Of a DNA stretch of 14,975 nt, positions 1-7,920 are shown one piece after another (position 1 is the stretch's first letter; each line of letters starts with the position of its first letter). The position numbers and the translations under genes were made by a program. The DNA is from SCGC-AAA471-B05 sp032249055 (lineage in GTDB: Archaea > Thermoproteota > Thermoprotei > Gearchaeales > Gearchaeaceae): the NCBI GenBank assembly GCA_032249055.1, contig JAVVGP010000015.1:1-14975 (forward strand), read 5' to 3'. The notes beneath the pieces were generated by a model that had not been told where the DNA came from, made no database searches, and worked only from the letters and a program-made list of their open reading frames with translations.

Positions 1-226
1 TGTATCCTTTTTCTTTACAAAGAAATTTAATATATTTTTGAACATCGTAAAAAATAAGTTTATTTCTATCTAAAACTCTATAGACATTTTCTTCGTTAAG
101 TCCATTTTTATAAGTTAAAACTCCTACGTCGCAATATTTTCTCAGATATTGGACTAACTCGAAGCTATAATCACCAACACCGTCTTTTTCTGGCGGAAAT
201 TTTGTTACGAATAAGACCTTAATCAT
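1..226 (-). CDS. Glycosyltransferase family 4, N-terminal part (runs off window)
   Basis: Only the first 75 codons are inside the window; the gene continues past position 1. The ATG is at 226-224. The protein opens MIKVLFVTKFPPEKDGVGDY, the usual first beta strand and glycine-containing loop of the GT-B N-terminal Rossmann domain (strand, FPP turn, G-x-GDY, then an amphipathic helix around residues 20-30). GT4 enzymes transfer a sugar from a nucleotide- or lipid-linked donor to a growing glycan. The acceptor cannot be told from this stretch. It is the last gene seen of the minus-strand glycan cluster and starts 37 nt after a broken GT4 C-terminal remnant. The family call is inferred from the N-terminus alone, because the donor-binding C-terminal domain is not visible. 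Confidence 0.72.
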   Translation of the reverse strand, partial: MIKVLFVTKFPPEKDGVGDYSFELVQYLRKYCDVGVLTYKNGLNEENVYRVLDRNKLIFYDVQKYIKFLCKEKGY

Positions 227-262
227 GCAATGCTACTTTCTTAATAAAACTTTCTTGAATAG

Positions 263-512
263 CTAATTCTGCTCATCAATGATCTCTTCCATTGTAGTAT
301 TAGTGCTTATAAGAACAGGTTTTACATATCTTATTACTTCTATTACAGGAAAGCTGACCCCTTCATAAATTGAAGGATAAACTATCAGTTCATGATGGGA
401 CCAATCATAAAGCTTTATATATTTATTTAAATTTAAAAAAGTTATCAATTCTTTATAAAAACTTGATCTTGTTATAATTTTTTTAATTCTTTTTAGATTA
501 TTTTTTAATATT
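263..512 (-). pseudogene. Glycosyltransferase GT4 C-terminal domain remnant
   Basis: The open frame encodes a recognisable GT4 donor-binding core: the tract YPSIYEGVSFPVIEVI contains the canonical E-G-x-x-x-P-x-x-E spacing (E-x7-E), followed by KPVLISTNTTMEEII. There is no N-terminal domain. An ATG at 535 opens the frame, but a TAA lies just upstream of it and that ATG falls inside the end of the neighbouring GT4 gene, so homology effectively begins after that gene's stop (513). The frame ends at a TAG (263-265). Past the stop the same frame still reads LFKKVLLRK, which fits the usual N-G-x-L-F-K-K loop of GT4 enzymes, so the stop itself looks like decay. This is a gene relic rather than a working small protein. 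It may be the other half of the broken gene at 2507-2982. Confidence 0.72.
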
Positions 513-1673
513 TTAACTAGATAACACATCTGCATAGAATTTTATCCACTCGTTTTGGACTTTGTCAACAGAGAATTTTTCCTCAGCTAATTTCCTGTTT
601 TCCAAGCCCATTTTAAATCTTAATTCATCATCAGAAATTAACTTAATTATTGCTTCAGAAATTTCCTCAGAATCCGCTTTTCTTAATAAGAGACCATTCA
701 CCCCATGTTTTAAATATTCATCCATAAACCCTACATTGGCAGCAATTATTGGTAAACCGCATGACATTGCTTCAAGTATCGCAAATGAAAAACCACCTCC
801 TATTTGTGAGGGTTGTACATAAATATCAGAACTATGGTAAACTTTAACCAATTTATATCTTGGTACTCTTCCTATAAACTGAACAAACTTTTCTAGTTCA
901 AGCTTTTTAACTAGCTTCTTCAAATAAGGAAGCATAGGACCATCGTTTGCAATTATTAAATTTGAATTTTTAAACTCTTTGATCACTTTACTCATGGCTG
1001 CAATAAGAACTTCTATTCTTTTACCATATACTAGTCTAGAAACGCTCAAAATGTTTATTTTTTCCTTTTTTCTAAATTCTTTATATTTAAAGATATCAGT
1101 TTCTATAGGAAATGGAATTACTTTAATTATTTTATCTTTATAATTAATTTTATAAATATCTTTAAACAAATTAAATGTTTTATACGAATCAAATACTAGT
1201 CCGTCTGCTTTCATTCTAGTCATCAGTTTAAAATAATCTGTTAGATTGAAAGTAATTTTCTTTAAATATTTTAACATTTTATCTGAAATTATATTAGGTT
1301 TTGTTGAAGTAAGGGCAACTGATGGATATAAGATAGGGCCTAATATTAATTTTTTAGCCTTTAAGCTTAGCAAACTATAACCCGCTTTTGGTGTAAGCGT
1401 AAACATGTAATGTAATGCATCATACTCTTTGACCTTATCCTTAAATTCCCAATATAGTTTAAAAGGTAATATTAAATCATTTAGAAGTCCTTTTTTATAG
1501 AATTTACTTTCTATAAACTTAACACCCTTTATTACACAATTTGCTTTTCCTGTATAAGCAGTAATTTCATAATATTTAGAAAGCCCACTAATAATATGAT
1601 AAGCCCATGCGTATTCAGTTCCATAATTTGGATCTATTATATAATGTGAGGGGGCAATAAGAATTTTTAGCAT
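513..1673 (-). CDS. Glycosyltransferase family 4, GT-B fold
   Basis: A full-length GT4 enzyme of 386 aa. The N-terminal Rossmann domain starts MLKILIAPS, with IDPNYGTEYAW forming the first glycine loop. The C-terminal domain begins near residue 205 with INILSVSRLVYGKRIEVLI (the standard G/S-R-L-x-x-x-K motif, residues 207-224), continues to VQFIGRV (264-270) and SSDIYVQPS (281-289), and ends with the helix that crosses back to the N-domain. The E-x7-E motif is altered: Glu301 is present in AILEAM, but the first glutamate is Gly293 (IGGGFSFAILEAM). In the family that glutamate contacts the donor sugar or phosphate, so donor choice or mechanism may differ. The gene lies 4 nt after the methyltransferase stop, so the two probably share a transcript. 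It likely adds a sugar to a lipid-linked surface glycan on the cytoplasmic face. Sugar specificity is unknown. Confidence 0.88.
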   Translation of the reverse strand: MLKILIAPSHYIIDPNYGTEYAWAYHIISGLSKYYEITAYTGKANCVIKGVKFIESKFYKKGLLNDLILPFKLYWEFKDKVKEYDALHYMFTLTPKAGYSLLSLKAKKLILGPILYPSVALTSTKPNIISDKMLKYLKKITFNLTDYFKLMTRMKADGLVFDSYKTFNLFKDIYKINYKDKIIKVIPFPIETDIFKYKEFRKKEKINILSVSRLVYGKRIEVLIAAMSKVIKEFKNSNLIIANDGPMLPYLKKLVKKLELEKFVQFIGRVPRYKLVKVYHSSDIYVQPSQIGGGFSFAILEAMSCGLPIIAANVGFMDEYLKHGVNGLLLRKADSEEISEAIIKLISDDELRFKMGLENRKLAEEKFSVDKVQNEWIKFYADVLSS

Positions 1674-1677
1674 TTAT

Positions 1678-2490
1678 TTAATCATTAAATATAATTCCAA
1701 TACCATATCCTTCTTGTTCATAATTTTTAACTAATTCTAAGTATTTGTAATTTTTCTTAAGTTTTTCCCAAAATAAATACACTTCACCTGCCTTAACTTT
1801 TCCTTCAATACCATATCTTGTATAATAATCAGGAATTATATCATGAAAAGCTATTATTCCACCTTTTCTTACCAAAGGTGAATACATTACAAAATCCTTC
1901 TTAACTCCTTCATAGCTATGATCACCATCTATAAAAAGAAAATCTAACTGGTTATTATTTAATATCTCCTTTACTTTTAATAATGTTTCTTTGCTATGCG
2001 AATCTCCTTTAATTAAGTATATTTTTTTGTTGAAATCCCCAAACAATTTGTAAAGTTTCTTCTTCCATTTCGGATATCCGTATGGCAAGTCTATTGATAT
2101 GATAATTGCATTCGTATCCGCGACTCTTGAAAATAAGAATAAAGTTCCTCCGTAAGCTGTACCTATTTCTAAAATGAACTTTGGTTTAATTTTCGCAAGC
2201 ATAATAAGCAGTTCCTTTATTTCTTCTTTTATTTGAACCGGTTTAATTTGTATACCTAAAGCATTCCACGAATAAGAAAATTCTATAAATGTATCTAGGT
2301 TGTAATTAGGTAAGTTAAAAATTGATTTTCCAAATTTAGAGATGATATATGCTAAAAGTATATTATGAAATAAAATAAAATGCTTCATTAAAAATATAGT
2401 AATCCTTTTTTTGGCTTCTAATATAAATGCCTTGTATCCTTCATTTTTTAATGTATTTACAAGTGCTGATATTACTGAATTTAAGTCCAT
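1678..2490 (-). CDS. SAM-dependent methyltransferase, Methyltransf_24/CmcI-like
   Basis: A 270-aa class I methyltransferase. About 75 residues of variable N-terminus precede the catalytic Rossmann domain. Motif I is LEIGTAYGGTL (107-117, SAM-binding loop), the acidic end of strand 2 is SIDLP (132-136), and the post-III signature LDFLFIDGDHSYEGVKKDF (182-200) is typical of the Methyltransf_24/cephalosporin-hydroxylase-like group, including sugar O-methyltransferases. The later IIAFHDI (212-218) supplies the H-D pair often linked to metal binding in that group. Its place between glycosyltransferase genes suggests O-methylation of a glycan sugar. The substrate is inferred from context only. It starts 17 nt after the end of the broken GT4 gene and is followed after 4 nt by the intact GT4. 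Confidence 0.85.
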   Translation of the reverse strand: MDLNSVISALVNTLKNEGYKAFILEAKKRITIFLMKHFILFHNILLAYIISKFGKSIFNLPNYNLDTFIEFSYSWNALGIQIKPVQIKEEIKELLIMLAKIKPKFILEIGTAYGGTLFLFSRVADTNAIIISIDLPYGYPKWKKKLYKLFGDFNKKIYLIKGDSHSKETLLKVKEILNNNQLDFLFIDGDHSYEGVKKDFVMYSPLVRKGGIIAFHDIIPDYYTRYGIEGKVKAGEVYLFWEKLKKNYKYLELVKNYEQEGYGIGIIFND

Positions 2491-2506
2491 ATATCATAAG
2501 TATTTT

Positions 2507-2982
2507 TTATGCGTGAAATATTAAAGTATTAGCTTTCTCTATATTATTTATTTTATGTTTTGTGGTTATTAATCCATAAATTTCAGAAAATTTTCTTATA
2601 GTTGTATTAATTATGCTTTCTTCCAATTATGTATATAAAATTGGATTGGTCCTATAATAAACCTCTTTGAGTGTTTAGCTAAAGGATTTATTTGCGAACG
2701 GGTATAAGATAAGAATAGATGAAGAATATTTACCTTATCAATGAACTTTTTACCAATTAGATATATTTTAAAGTAAAACAATAAGATATTAAATACGTCT
2801 CTTTTTGTAATTCCAGTTTCTATTATAATAGCATTATTAATTTTTACTGTTGTTCTTCCAGCAATTGCGATGATTTTATGAAATTCCGATACATACTTTA
2901 TTATATCATAAGTCCAAGTAGCCTCACTTCCATAATCGGGATCTATTAAAGTGTTAGAAGGTGCTATTAAGATTTTCAACAT
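2507..2982 (-). pseudogene. Glycosyltransferase GT4 N-terminal half, frameshifted and truncated
   Basis: The frame from ATG 2982 begins MLKILIAPSNTLIDPDYGSE, a clear paralogue of the intact GT4 at 513-1673 (MLKILIAPS...IDPNYGTE), and runs 123 aa to a stop at 2611 after GPIQFYIHNWKKA. The neighbouring frame stays open exactly from there: ESIINTTIRKFSEIYGLITT through EKANTLIFHA, ending at TAA 2507-2509. Its end lines up with the TRMKADGLVFDS region of the intact paralogue (about residues 152-163). So there is one frameshift near 2620, and the whole C-terminal sugar-donor domain is missing. The methyltransferase gene begins 17 nt further on. The product would be non-functional on its own. The DNA has diverged well from the intact paralogue, so this is not a recent copy. 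Confidence 0.8.
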
Positions 2983-3073
2983 CCGATAAAAGTTTCTTAA
3001 AATTCTTATTTAAGATTTTTAGCAGTTTTAATTTATAAGCTTAAATTATTTTTGATGAAATAATCACCATTAA

Positions 3074-3118
3074 ACTAAAGTACATAATTGATTCTTTAGT
3101 AAACCAATATTTATGTAC
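3074..3118. repeat. Two competing inverted repeats in a 277-nt gap
   Basis: The gap between the flippase stop (3260) and the broken GT4 start (2982) has no gene that I can support. It contains ACTAAAG (3074-3080) paired with CTTTAGT (3094-3100), and GTACATAA (3080-3087) paired with TTATGTAC (3111-3118). The left arms share a base, so the two hairpins exclude one another. In DNA this AT-rich such matches can arise by chance. A regulatory role is only possible. Confidence 0.25.
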
Positions 3119-3259
3119 AACTCTTTTTATGTTTTTATATAATTTTATCCAATTGAATTTATTTAGGATATTTTGTTTTTAAAAATGCTTTGTAGAAATT
3201 TGTAAAATATTAACATAACTAATTCTTGTTAAAACTAAAGGAAATTATTTTTTTGATTT

Positions 3260-4822
3260 TCAAAGCTTTTTGTATATTCCAAAAACAAAAGATATTAAAT
3301 TTCCAGCATAAGGTATTTCTTTCAAGGAATTTTCAAGAAAAGTTATTTCAGAATCTTTTAAAACTTTCAATCTTTTTGTTGAAAAAATGTATATCGCAAA
3401 TGATATTAGAATGCAACTAAATAAAAGAATATAAAACTGCACTATGCCAATTATAATTCTGCTTAAAGTTAACCATATAATATATGAAGGAATCACTGAT
3501 ATTAACGCTACTATAAGTATTTTTATTACTTCATAAAATTTTATTTCTAAATTTAATTGCTTCTTTACGAATCTTAAATAAGGTATATATGAAGGCCATC
3601 CTGCTATTAACGCTCCAATCAACGCTCCATATATAGAGAATAGAGGTATTAATACGACACTTGAGATGGTTGCACTTATTGCATAGATTACTGAATATTT
3701 GAACACTTTTTTTGTATATCCTTGAGACATGACCAAATTTGCTATTGCAACGCCTCCTGCGCAATATAATAGCCAATAAGCTCCGATTAAGCTTAAATAT
3801 AGCCAACCATCAATGTAATAAGGACCGAAAAAAGCTACTATTAGTTCCTTTGAGAAAAAGATTGTGAAAAAAGAAATAGGTGCTACGAAGTAGCTTATTA
3901 CCCTAATTGTGAAATTCAAAGCTATGTTTAAATCTTCAGTTTTATTTAGTTTCGAATAATTAACGAACATCAAGCTACCGATTGGATATAAGAAAATATC
4001 TAAGATGGAATTAAATCTTTGTGCTATTGAAAAGTTTCCTAAATCTACTGAACTTGCATACCTTGAAATTAATATCTCATAAATTCTTGCTGAAGGAATT
4101 AAAATATAAGCCGAGGCTGCTATGGGAAAGCCAAATCTGAGCATTTCTTTAACTTTATTGAAATCCATTCTTGTTGGTTTGATATATTTAAACAAAATTA
4201 TAAGTCCAGGAATCGAAGAAATCAAAGGCATAAGTATAAAATATACGAAAATAAGACCTAAGAATTGAAAACCAAGATAAAGAGCTAATGGAGCTAGTGT
4301 AGCTTGCACTAATGCATATAAGATTAACATTAAGCTAAAAACCCAAGTCTTATCAAGTATAATTGAAGCTCCCTGTGCAACTCCGAAAAAGAAATTGAGC
4401 AGAATATACATTGCTAAGAAATGAACGTAAGGAAGAATCTCTGGTTTTGAATATAGATTTATAACCAGGAATTGACCTAAAAAGAAAGTAAGGGCTGAAT
4501 ATATTACATGAAGAATTAAACTAAAATAAATACTTGACCAAGCGTAACTTGCAAGTTCCTTAAAATTTCTTTCTTTGAATAATTTTGCGCATTTGTTAGC
4601 TGCTCCATATCCTATTCCTAAGTCACCTAAGAGCATAGTTAATTGTGGTATAAATAACAAAACCAAAAGCCATCCTAAAGGTTCCGAACTTCCATATATA
4701 TTTGCTAACATTCTTGCTATAATGATGAAACCTATAACATTAAGTATGAAGAAAATGATTCTTCCTGCAAAAATGTACGTAACACCTTTTACGTATGATT
4801 TTCCTACTTCTAAAACTTCCAT
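3260..4822 (-). CDS. Oligosaccharide flippase, Wzx/RfbX (MOP superfamily) type
   Basis: A 520-aa integral membrane protein with about 13-14 hydrophobic segments (first around residues 15-38, last around 460-485) and a short charged cytosolic tail. The opening KGVTYIFAGRIIFFILNVIG and the paired pattern of helices fit the polysaccharide-biosynthesis flippase family. The central LRFGFPIAASAYI (228-240) is the usual start of its second half. Members move lipid-linked oligosaccharides across the membrane. In archaea they serve S-layer N-glycosylation or exopolysaccharide export. It is first in the minus-strand glycan cluster and has its own promoter 22-29 nt upstream. The family call is firm; the glycan substrate is inferred from the glycosyltransferases beside it. 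Confidence 0.9.
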   Translation of the reverse strand: MEVLEVGKSYVKGVTYIFAGRIIFFILNVIGFIIIARMLANIYGSSEPLGWLLVLLFIPQLTMLLGDLGIGYGAANKCAKLFKERNFKELASYAWSSIYFSLILHVIYSALTFFLGQFLVINLYSKPEILPYVHFLAMYILLNFFFGVAQGASIILDKTWVFSLMLILYALVQATLAPLALYLGFQFLGLIFVYFILMPLISSIPGLIILFKYIKPTRMDFNKVKEMLRFGFPIAASAYILIPSARIYEILISRYASSVDLGNFSIAQRFNSILDIFLYPIGSLMFVNYSKLNKTEDLNIALNFTIRVISYFVAPISFFTIFFSKELIVAFFGPYYIDGWLYLSLIGAYWLLYCAGGVAIANLVMSQGYTKKVFKYSVIYAISATISSVVLIPLFSIYGALIGALIAGWPSYIPYLRFVKKQLNLEIKFYEVIKILIVALISVIPSYIIWLTLSRIIIGIVQFYILLFSCILISFAIYIFSTKRLKVLKDSEITFLENSLKEIPYAGNLISFVFGIYKKL

Positions 4823-4843
4823 TTTATATTAAAGAATATAAAC

Positions 4844-4851
4844 TATATAAA
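4844..4851 (-). promoter_or_regulatory. Archaeal TATA box for the flippase gene
   Basis: On the minus strand this reads TTTATATA, lying 22-29 nt before the ATG at 4822. That spacing puts transcription start at or next to the start codon, as in leaderless mRNAs of Sulfolobales. No Shine-Dalgarno site precedes the ATG, which agrees with a leaderless start. Confidence 0.5.
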
Positions 4852-4922
4852 TCATTATCATGTAAATTTTAAAAAATTAGGGAATTCCTCATAAATGGTT
4901 TCACAAATTCTGAAGCTTTACC

Positions 4923-6041
4923 TTATTCTCTTCTAAATTCCAACTTTTTTCTTAAGTACTTACTTAGTCTATCCTCGATTACTTCAACACCTATTCCAGG
5001 TTTTTCAGGTAATTCTATAGTACCGTCTTTTCTCACGACCCATGGAGGTTCAACTATATCTTCTTCCCAATATCTGCTACTTCCGCTTATATCGTTTGGA
5101 TACTTAACATTTGGCAGAGTTGCCATTGCTACTAAGTGGCCTCGGCCTATACCTGTCTCAAGCATTCCTCCTATCCATATTGGTATTCCTTTCTCCATGC
5201 TATAATCATGAATTAATTTAGACTCATAAAGACCTCCTACACGAGCTGGTTTTATGTTAATAACTTTACAGCTACCTAGCTTTAAAGCTGTTTTAGCATC
5301 ATGTAAGTTCTTTATACTTTCATCAAGACATATAGGTGTTTTGATCTGTGATTGAAGCATTGCATGATCATATAGATCTTCATAACTTAAAGGTTGCTCG
5401 ATCATTAATAGGTCATAGTTATCTAATTCCTTAAATATGCCAATATCATTTAATGTATAAGCTGCATTTGCATCTACTTGTAATGGTATATCACCAAACT
5501 CCCTTCTAATTAATCTAACTGGATAAATATCCCAACCAGGTTTTATTTTAATCTTAATCCTTTTATAGCCTTCATCTAAGAAATTGCTAATTGATTTAAG
5601 TAAAGCAACTTCGTCACCTATAATACCTATGCTAACACCGCTTACAATGTAATTCCTTACACCCCCTAGTAACTTGTAGAGTGGTTTTCCCATAAGCTTA
5701 GCCTTTAAATCCCACAGAGCCATTTCAATACCTGCTTTAGCCATCCTATAACCTCGTACTCCTTTAACGGCTTCCATGAATTCTTTAGGATGCTCTAAGT
5801 TTCTTAGTTTAATTAGCTTAGGTATTAAGTATTCCTTATATATGTATAATGTAGTCTCTATAGTTTCATAACTATACCAGGGTCCCTCTTCAACAGGCGT
5901 CTCGCCCCAGCCAATACATCCAGAAGCATCTTCAACTTTAACAAGAATTCCATGCCTATTTATAGTCTTACCAAAGCTAGTTTCAAAAGACACTTTTAAC
6001 TTCATAACTATGTGATAAATATCTACTTTGATTATCTCCAA
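4923..6041 (-). CDS. N-succinylamino acid racemase / o-succinylbenzoate synthase-like (enolase superfamily, MenC type 2)
   Basis: A 372-aa enolase-superfamily enzyme with all expected catalytic residues: the K-x-K motif RIKIKIKPGWD (Lys163, Lys165), metal ligands Asp190 (QVDAN), Glu215 (MIEQP) and Asp240 (CLDES), and the opposite-face Lys264 (NIKPARVGG). IWIGGMLETGIGR (288-300) is characteristic of the NAAAR/NSAR-OSBS subgroup. The capping domain is residues 1-125. The start is TTG (6041), supported by a GGTGA Shine-Dalgarno site 6 nt upstream that lies inside the end of the GNAT gene; the two genes overlap by 10 nt. Coupling to a COG3375 GNAT matches the known D- to L-amino acid route through N-succinyl intermediates. 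With no other menaquinone gene present, racemase activity is more likely than menaquinone synthesis. The deacylase of that route is not in the window. Confidence 0.88.
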   Translation of the reverse strand: MEIIKVDIYHIVMKLKVSFETSFGKTINRHGILVKVEDASGCIGWGETPVEEGPWYSYETIETTLYIYKEYLIPKLIKLRNLEHPKEFMEAVKGVRGYRMAKAGIEMALWDLKAKLMGKPLYKLLGGVRNYIVSGVSIGIIGDEVALLKSISNFLDEGYKRIKIKIKPGWDIYPVRLIRREFGDIPLQVDANAAYTLNDIGIFKELDNYDLLMIEQPLSYEDLYDHAMLQSQIKTPICLDESIKNLHDAKTALKLGSCKVINIKPARVGGLYESKLIHDYSMEKGIPIWIGGMLETGIGRGHLVAMATLPNVKYPNDISGSSRYWEEDIVEPPWVVRKDGTIELPEKPGIGVEVIEDRLSKYLRKKLEFRRE

Positions 6042-6937
6042 GATAATTCACCACTTAATATATGTTCTAAATTTTCCTTCAATAACACATAGTAGTTTCT
6101 CCTTAAAATACCAACATATTCGCTTATGAACTCAACAACTACGTATTTAAGCTCATTAATGTATCGGTTAAATACCTCTCTAAGACCTAATCTCCATTTG
6201 TTCAATAATTCATTATTAATCCTTAATTTACTTAAATCTTCAGGTATTTCAATAAGTACTAACTTAGAATTACTATCTAAGTTATAGCTAGTTAGTACAG
6301 GTAAATTATTAGTAAACTCAACCTTCGTTACCATATCAGCACCTAACTTAGTTAGGATATTTAAGGAAGGAGGTTTTAACGAACCCTTAAGCTTATTCTC
6401 AACTAATTTGCTCTTAACCCACCATTCAGCTTCAAATCTATCAGTAGGCATGCCAAAGTTTATAGAATCTCTTAATTCCCCATAGTAATTTATGTAGAAC
6501 TTCCTAACAATGATGCCTAATTTACCAATATTAAACTTAGCATTGGATGATTGTAAAGGATCATAGGTCCAGGCAATCAAATCTATATTCTGTTTAAGTA
6601 CATAATCTCTCTGCATTAATTTAAGCAAATATCCTAAACCCTTATATCTATATTCAGGAATTACACCAGTCATATGGCTATAATGATATAACTTGCCTTC
6701 AGGAGATATTGCTGGAAAACCAAATACGAAACCAATCATCTTGCCAGTATCTTTTTCAAAAGCCCCTAAAACTAACCCACCTCTTCTATCAGCAGCTATT
6801 AATACATGATGTGCTACAATACCGCTATAATCTAATAAGCCCCAAACTTTTATTTCTGTATCACTAACCATGCGGTATTCTTCAGGATCTTTAAGCCTCC
6901 TAATTTCAATAACCTTACCATTAATAACTGTTTCCAA
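6032..6937 (-). CDS. GNAT-family acyltransferase (COG3375)
   Basis: A 301-aa protein with a GNAT core. The CoA pyrophosphate-binding loop is PEYRYKGLGYLLK (94-106; R-x-x-G-x-G/A as R97, G100, G102), preceded by the strand HYSHMTGVIP (85-94). The run IAWTYDPLQSSNAKFNIGKLG (121-141) and the later NYYGE...GMPTDRFEAEWWV are marks of the COG3375 group, which is often found beside NSAR/OSBS genes. The likely reaction is acyl (succinyl) transfer from CoA to an amino acid amino group, making the substrate of the enolase-superfamily racemase encoded next. It is first in the pair. Translation is read from TTG at 6937; no upstream in-frame ATG is available and no strong Shine-Dalgarno site is visible, so the exact start is less sure than the family. 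Confidence 0.85.
   Translation of the reverse strand: METVINGKVIEIRRLKDPEEYRMVSDTEIKVWGLLDYSGIVAHHVLIAADRRGGLVLGAFEKDTGKMIGFVFGFPAISPEGKLYHYSHMTGVIPEYRYKGLGYLLKLMQRDYVLKQNIDLIAWTYDPLQSSNAKFNIGKLGIIVRKFYINYYGELRDSINFGMPTDRFEAEWWVKSKLVENKLKGSLKPPSLNILTKLGADMVTKVEFTNNLPVLTSYNLDSNSKLVLIEIPEDLSKLRINNELLNKWRLGLREVFNRYINELKYVVVEFISEYVGILRRNYYVLLKENLEHILSGELSWR
6048..6052 (-). promoter_or_regulatory. Shine-Dalgarno site setting the TTG start of the racemase
   Basis: The minus strand reads GGTGA followed by 6 nt (ATTATC) and TTG. It lies within the last codons of the GNAT gene. The match to the crenarchaeal anti-SD (16S end with UCACC) and the ideal spacing favour TTG 6041 as the real start and suggest translational coupling. 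Confidence 0.65.
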
Positions 6938-7016
6938 ACTATATCACTAAAATTAAAAACTTACCTTATGTTTAAATATTTAAAGAATTAATAATACGCT
7001 AATAATATTATCTTTC

Positions 7017-7415
7017 TTACATTAATCTCTTTTCTACTAATTTCTGTGTTTCTAAGATCATTCTTTCTAAATATGGTAACCTTACTTTTATTGCTTTTGA
7101 ATCTAATTTAGCTTCATGAAAACCCCATACATGTAAAGCCCATGCAATATCCCATGCACCAATGAACCATTCTCCAAATCTTTCGCTAATAGCTTCAACT
7201 GCTTTCTCAAGTTCTGTAACTGTCCATCTACCTCTCTTTTTAACATTTTCAAGAACATCACTTAAGTTAAAGTACATTGTTAGTGTCTTAACTATCTCCT
7301 CTGCAGCTTTGTAAAGTTTTTCGCTAGCTTGAATAGGATCTTTATCAGCAAGATTTTTACCTTCCTCGAAATATTTTAGGGCTAGTTTAAGATGATGTTC
7401 AAGTTCAATACTCAT
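7017..7415 (-). CDS. PaREP1 family protein (HEPN-like helical domain)
   Basis: A 132-aa, all-helical protein. HLKLALKYFEEGKNLADKDP (8-27) followed by QASEKLYKAAEEIVKTL (29-45) is the PaREP1 signature: a helix, a short acidic turn, then A-S-E-K-L-Y-K-A-A-E-E. The second half has WFIGAWDIAWALHVWGFHE (83-101), the conserved Trp-rich helix that packs as the second HEPN-like hairpin. Length matches a complete single-domain member. HEPN-clan proteins often act on RNA or in toxin-antitoxin settings, but the PaREP1 branch has no established activity, and I see no R-x4-6-H RNase motif here. It stands alone with about 200 nt of non-coding DNA upstream. Two further HEPN-like genes lie near the far end of the window. 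Confidence 0.82.
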   Translation of the reverse strand: MSIELEHHLKLALKYFEEGKNLADKDPIQASEKLYKAAEEIVKTLTMYFNLSDVLENVKKRGRWTVTELEKAVEAISERFGEWFIGAWDIAWALHVWGFHEAKLDSKAIKVRLPYLERMILETQKLVEKRLM

Positions 7416-7620
7416 GTTTATATTCTTCTAAATACCTAATATGTTAAATAAAGTTATAAATTTGCCGTAATTTTTACATACTTTTATTTATAAAATTTTT
7501 CATTTCTTATTTATAACATTGTTTTCCCTATAAAAATAAAGCAGGTATGAGTTTTTCATTTTTATTTAATTTAATAATGAAAGAATAAGTAAAAAGTTAT
7601 GCATTAAAATAGAACTTTTT
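7416..7620. other. Non-coding AT-rich spacer, no gene seen
   Basis: I find no supportable gene on either strand. Several TATA-like tracts (for example around 7447-7463 and 7483-7496, minus strand) could drive the PaREP1 gene, but none can be picked with confidence. This is where the VapC partner of the decayed VapB just upstream would be expected, and no PIN-domain trace is visible. Confidence 0.4.
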
Positions 7621-7835
7621 TTATCTTTCATCTCTACTTTCCCTAACTGCTCTTACCCAATCATCTTCGCTTACATCTTTCATTAATTCTTTTATTTTCA
7701 TCGCTATCTCCTCAAGTTCTTCTTTTTCTTTATCCCTTATCATTTTCTAAAGCTTTTTCCATAACTTCTCTAACATTATCCCCATTCCCTTTTTTCTTTA
7801 GTTCTTTTTATTCTTATGCTTATTATGTCTGGCAT
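7621..7835 (-). pseudogene. Decayed VapB-type (ribbon-helix-helix) antitoxin
   Basis: Three adjoining minus-strand frames together spell a typical archaeal VapB. The first, from ATG 7835, reads MPDIISIRIKRTKE (the N-terminal DNA-binding strand). The next frame gives KKGNGDNVREVMEKALEN (helices A/B of a ribbon-helix-helix domain). The third, from ATG 7743, gives the C-terminal toxin-binding tail: MIRDKEKEELEEIAMKIKEL and then SEDDWVRAVRESRDER, ending at TAA 7621-7623. Two frameshifts separate these blocks, each near A- or G-rich runs. No PIN-domain toxin follows, so either the module has decayed or the shifts are sequencing errors. The 40-aa C-terminal frame could still be translated as a small peptide, but nothing shows that it is. 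I assign the family from the pattern of the joined frames. Confidence 0.68.
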
Positions 7836-7920
7836 AGTTAATATAGAAATATTCACATAATATTTATTTTTCGTGGGCATTTTATACTGTTAATTTTATA
7901 AGGAATGGTAAGAATCTTAT

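Noticed and set aside
513..535. ATG at 535 as the true start of the GT4 C-terminal fragment
   Set aside because: It lies inside the end of the neighbouring intact GT4 gene with a stop just upstream, and residues before about 512 show no GT4 homology.
3226..3420. Plus-strand frames within the flippase, GT4, VapBC and protease genes
   Set aside because: They are antisense shadows with low-complexity, non-family sequence inside well-supported minus-strand genes.
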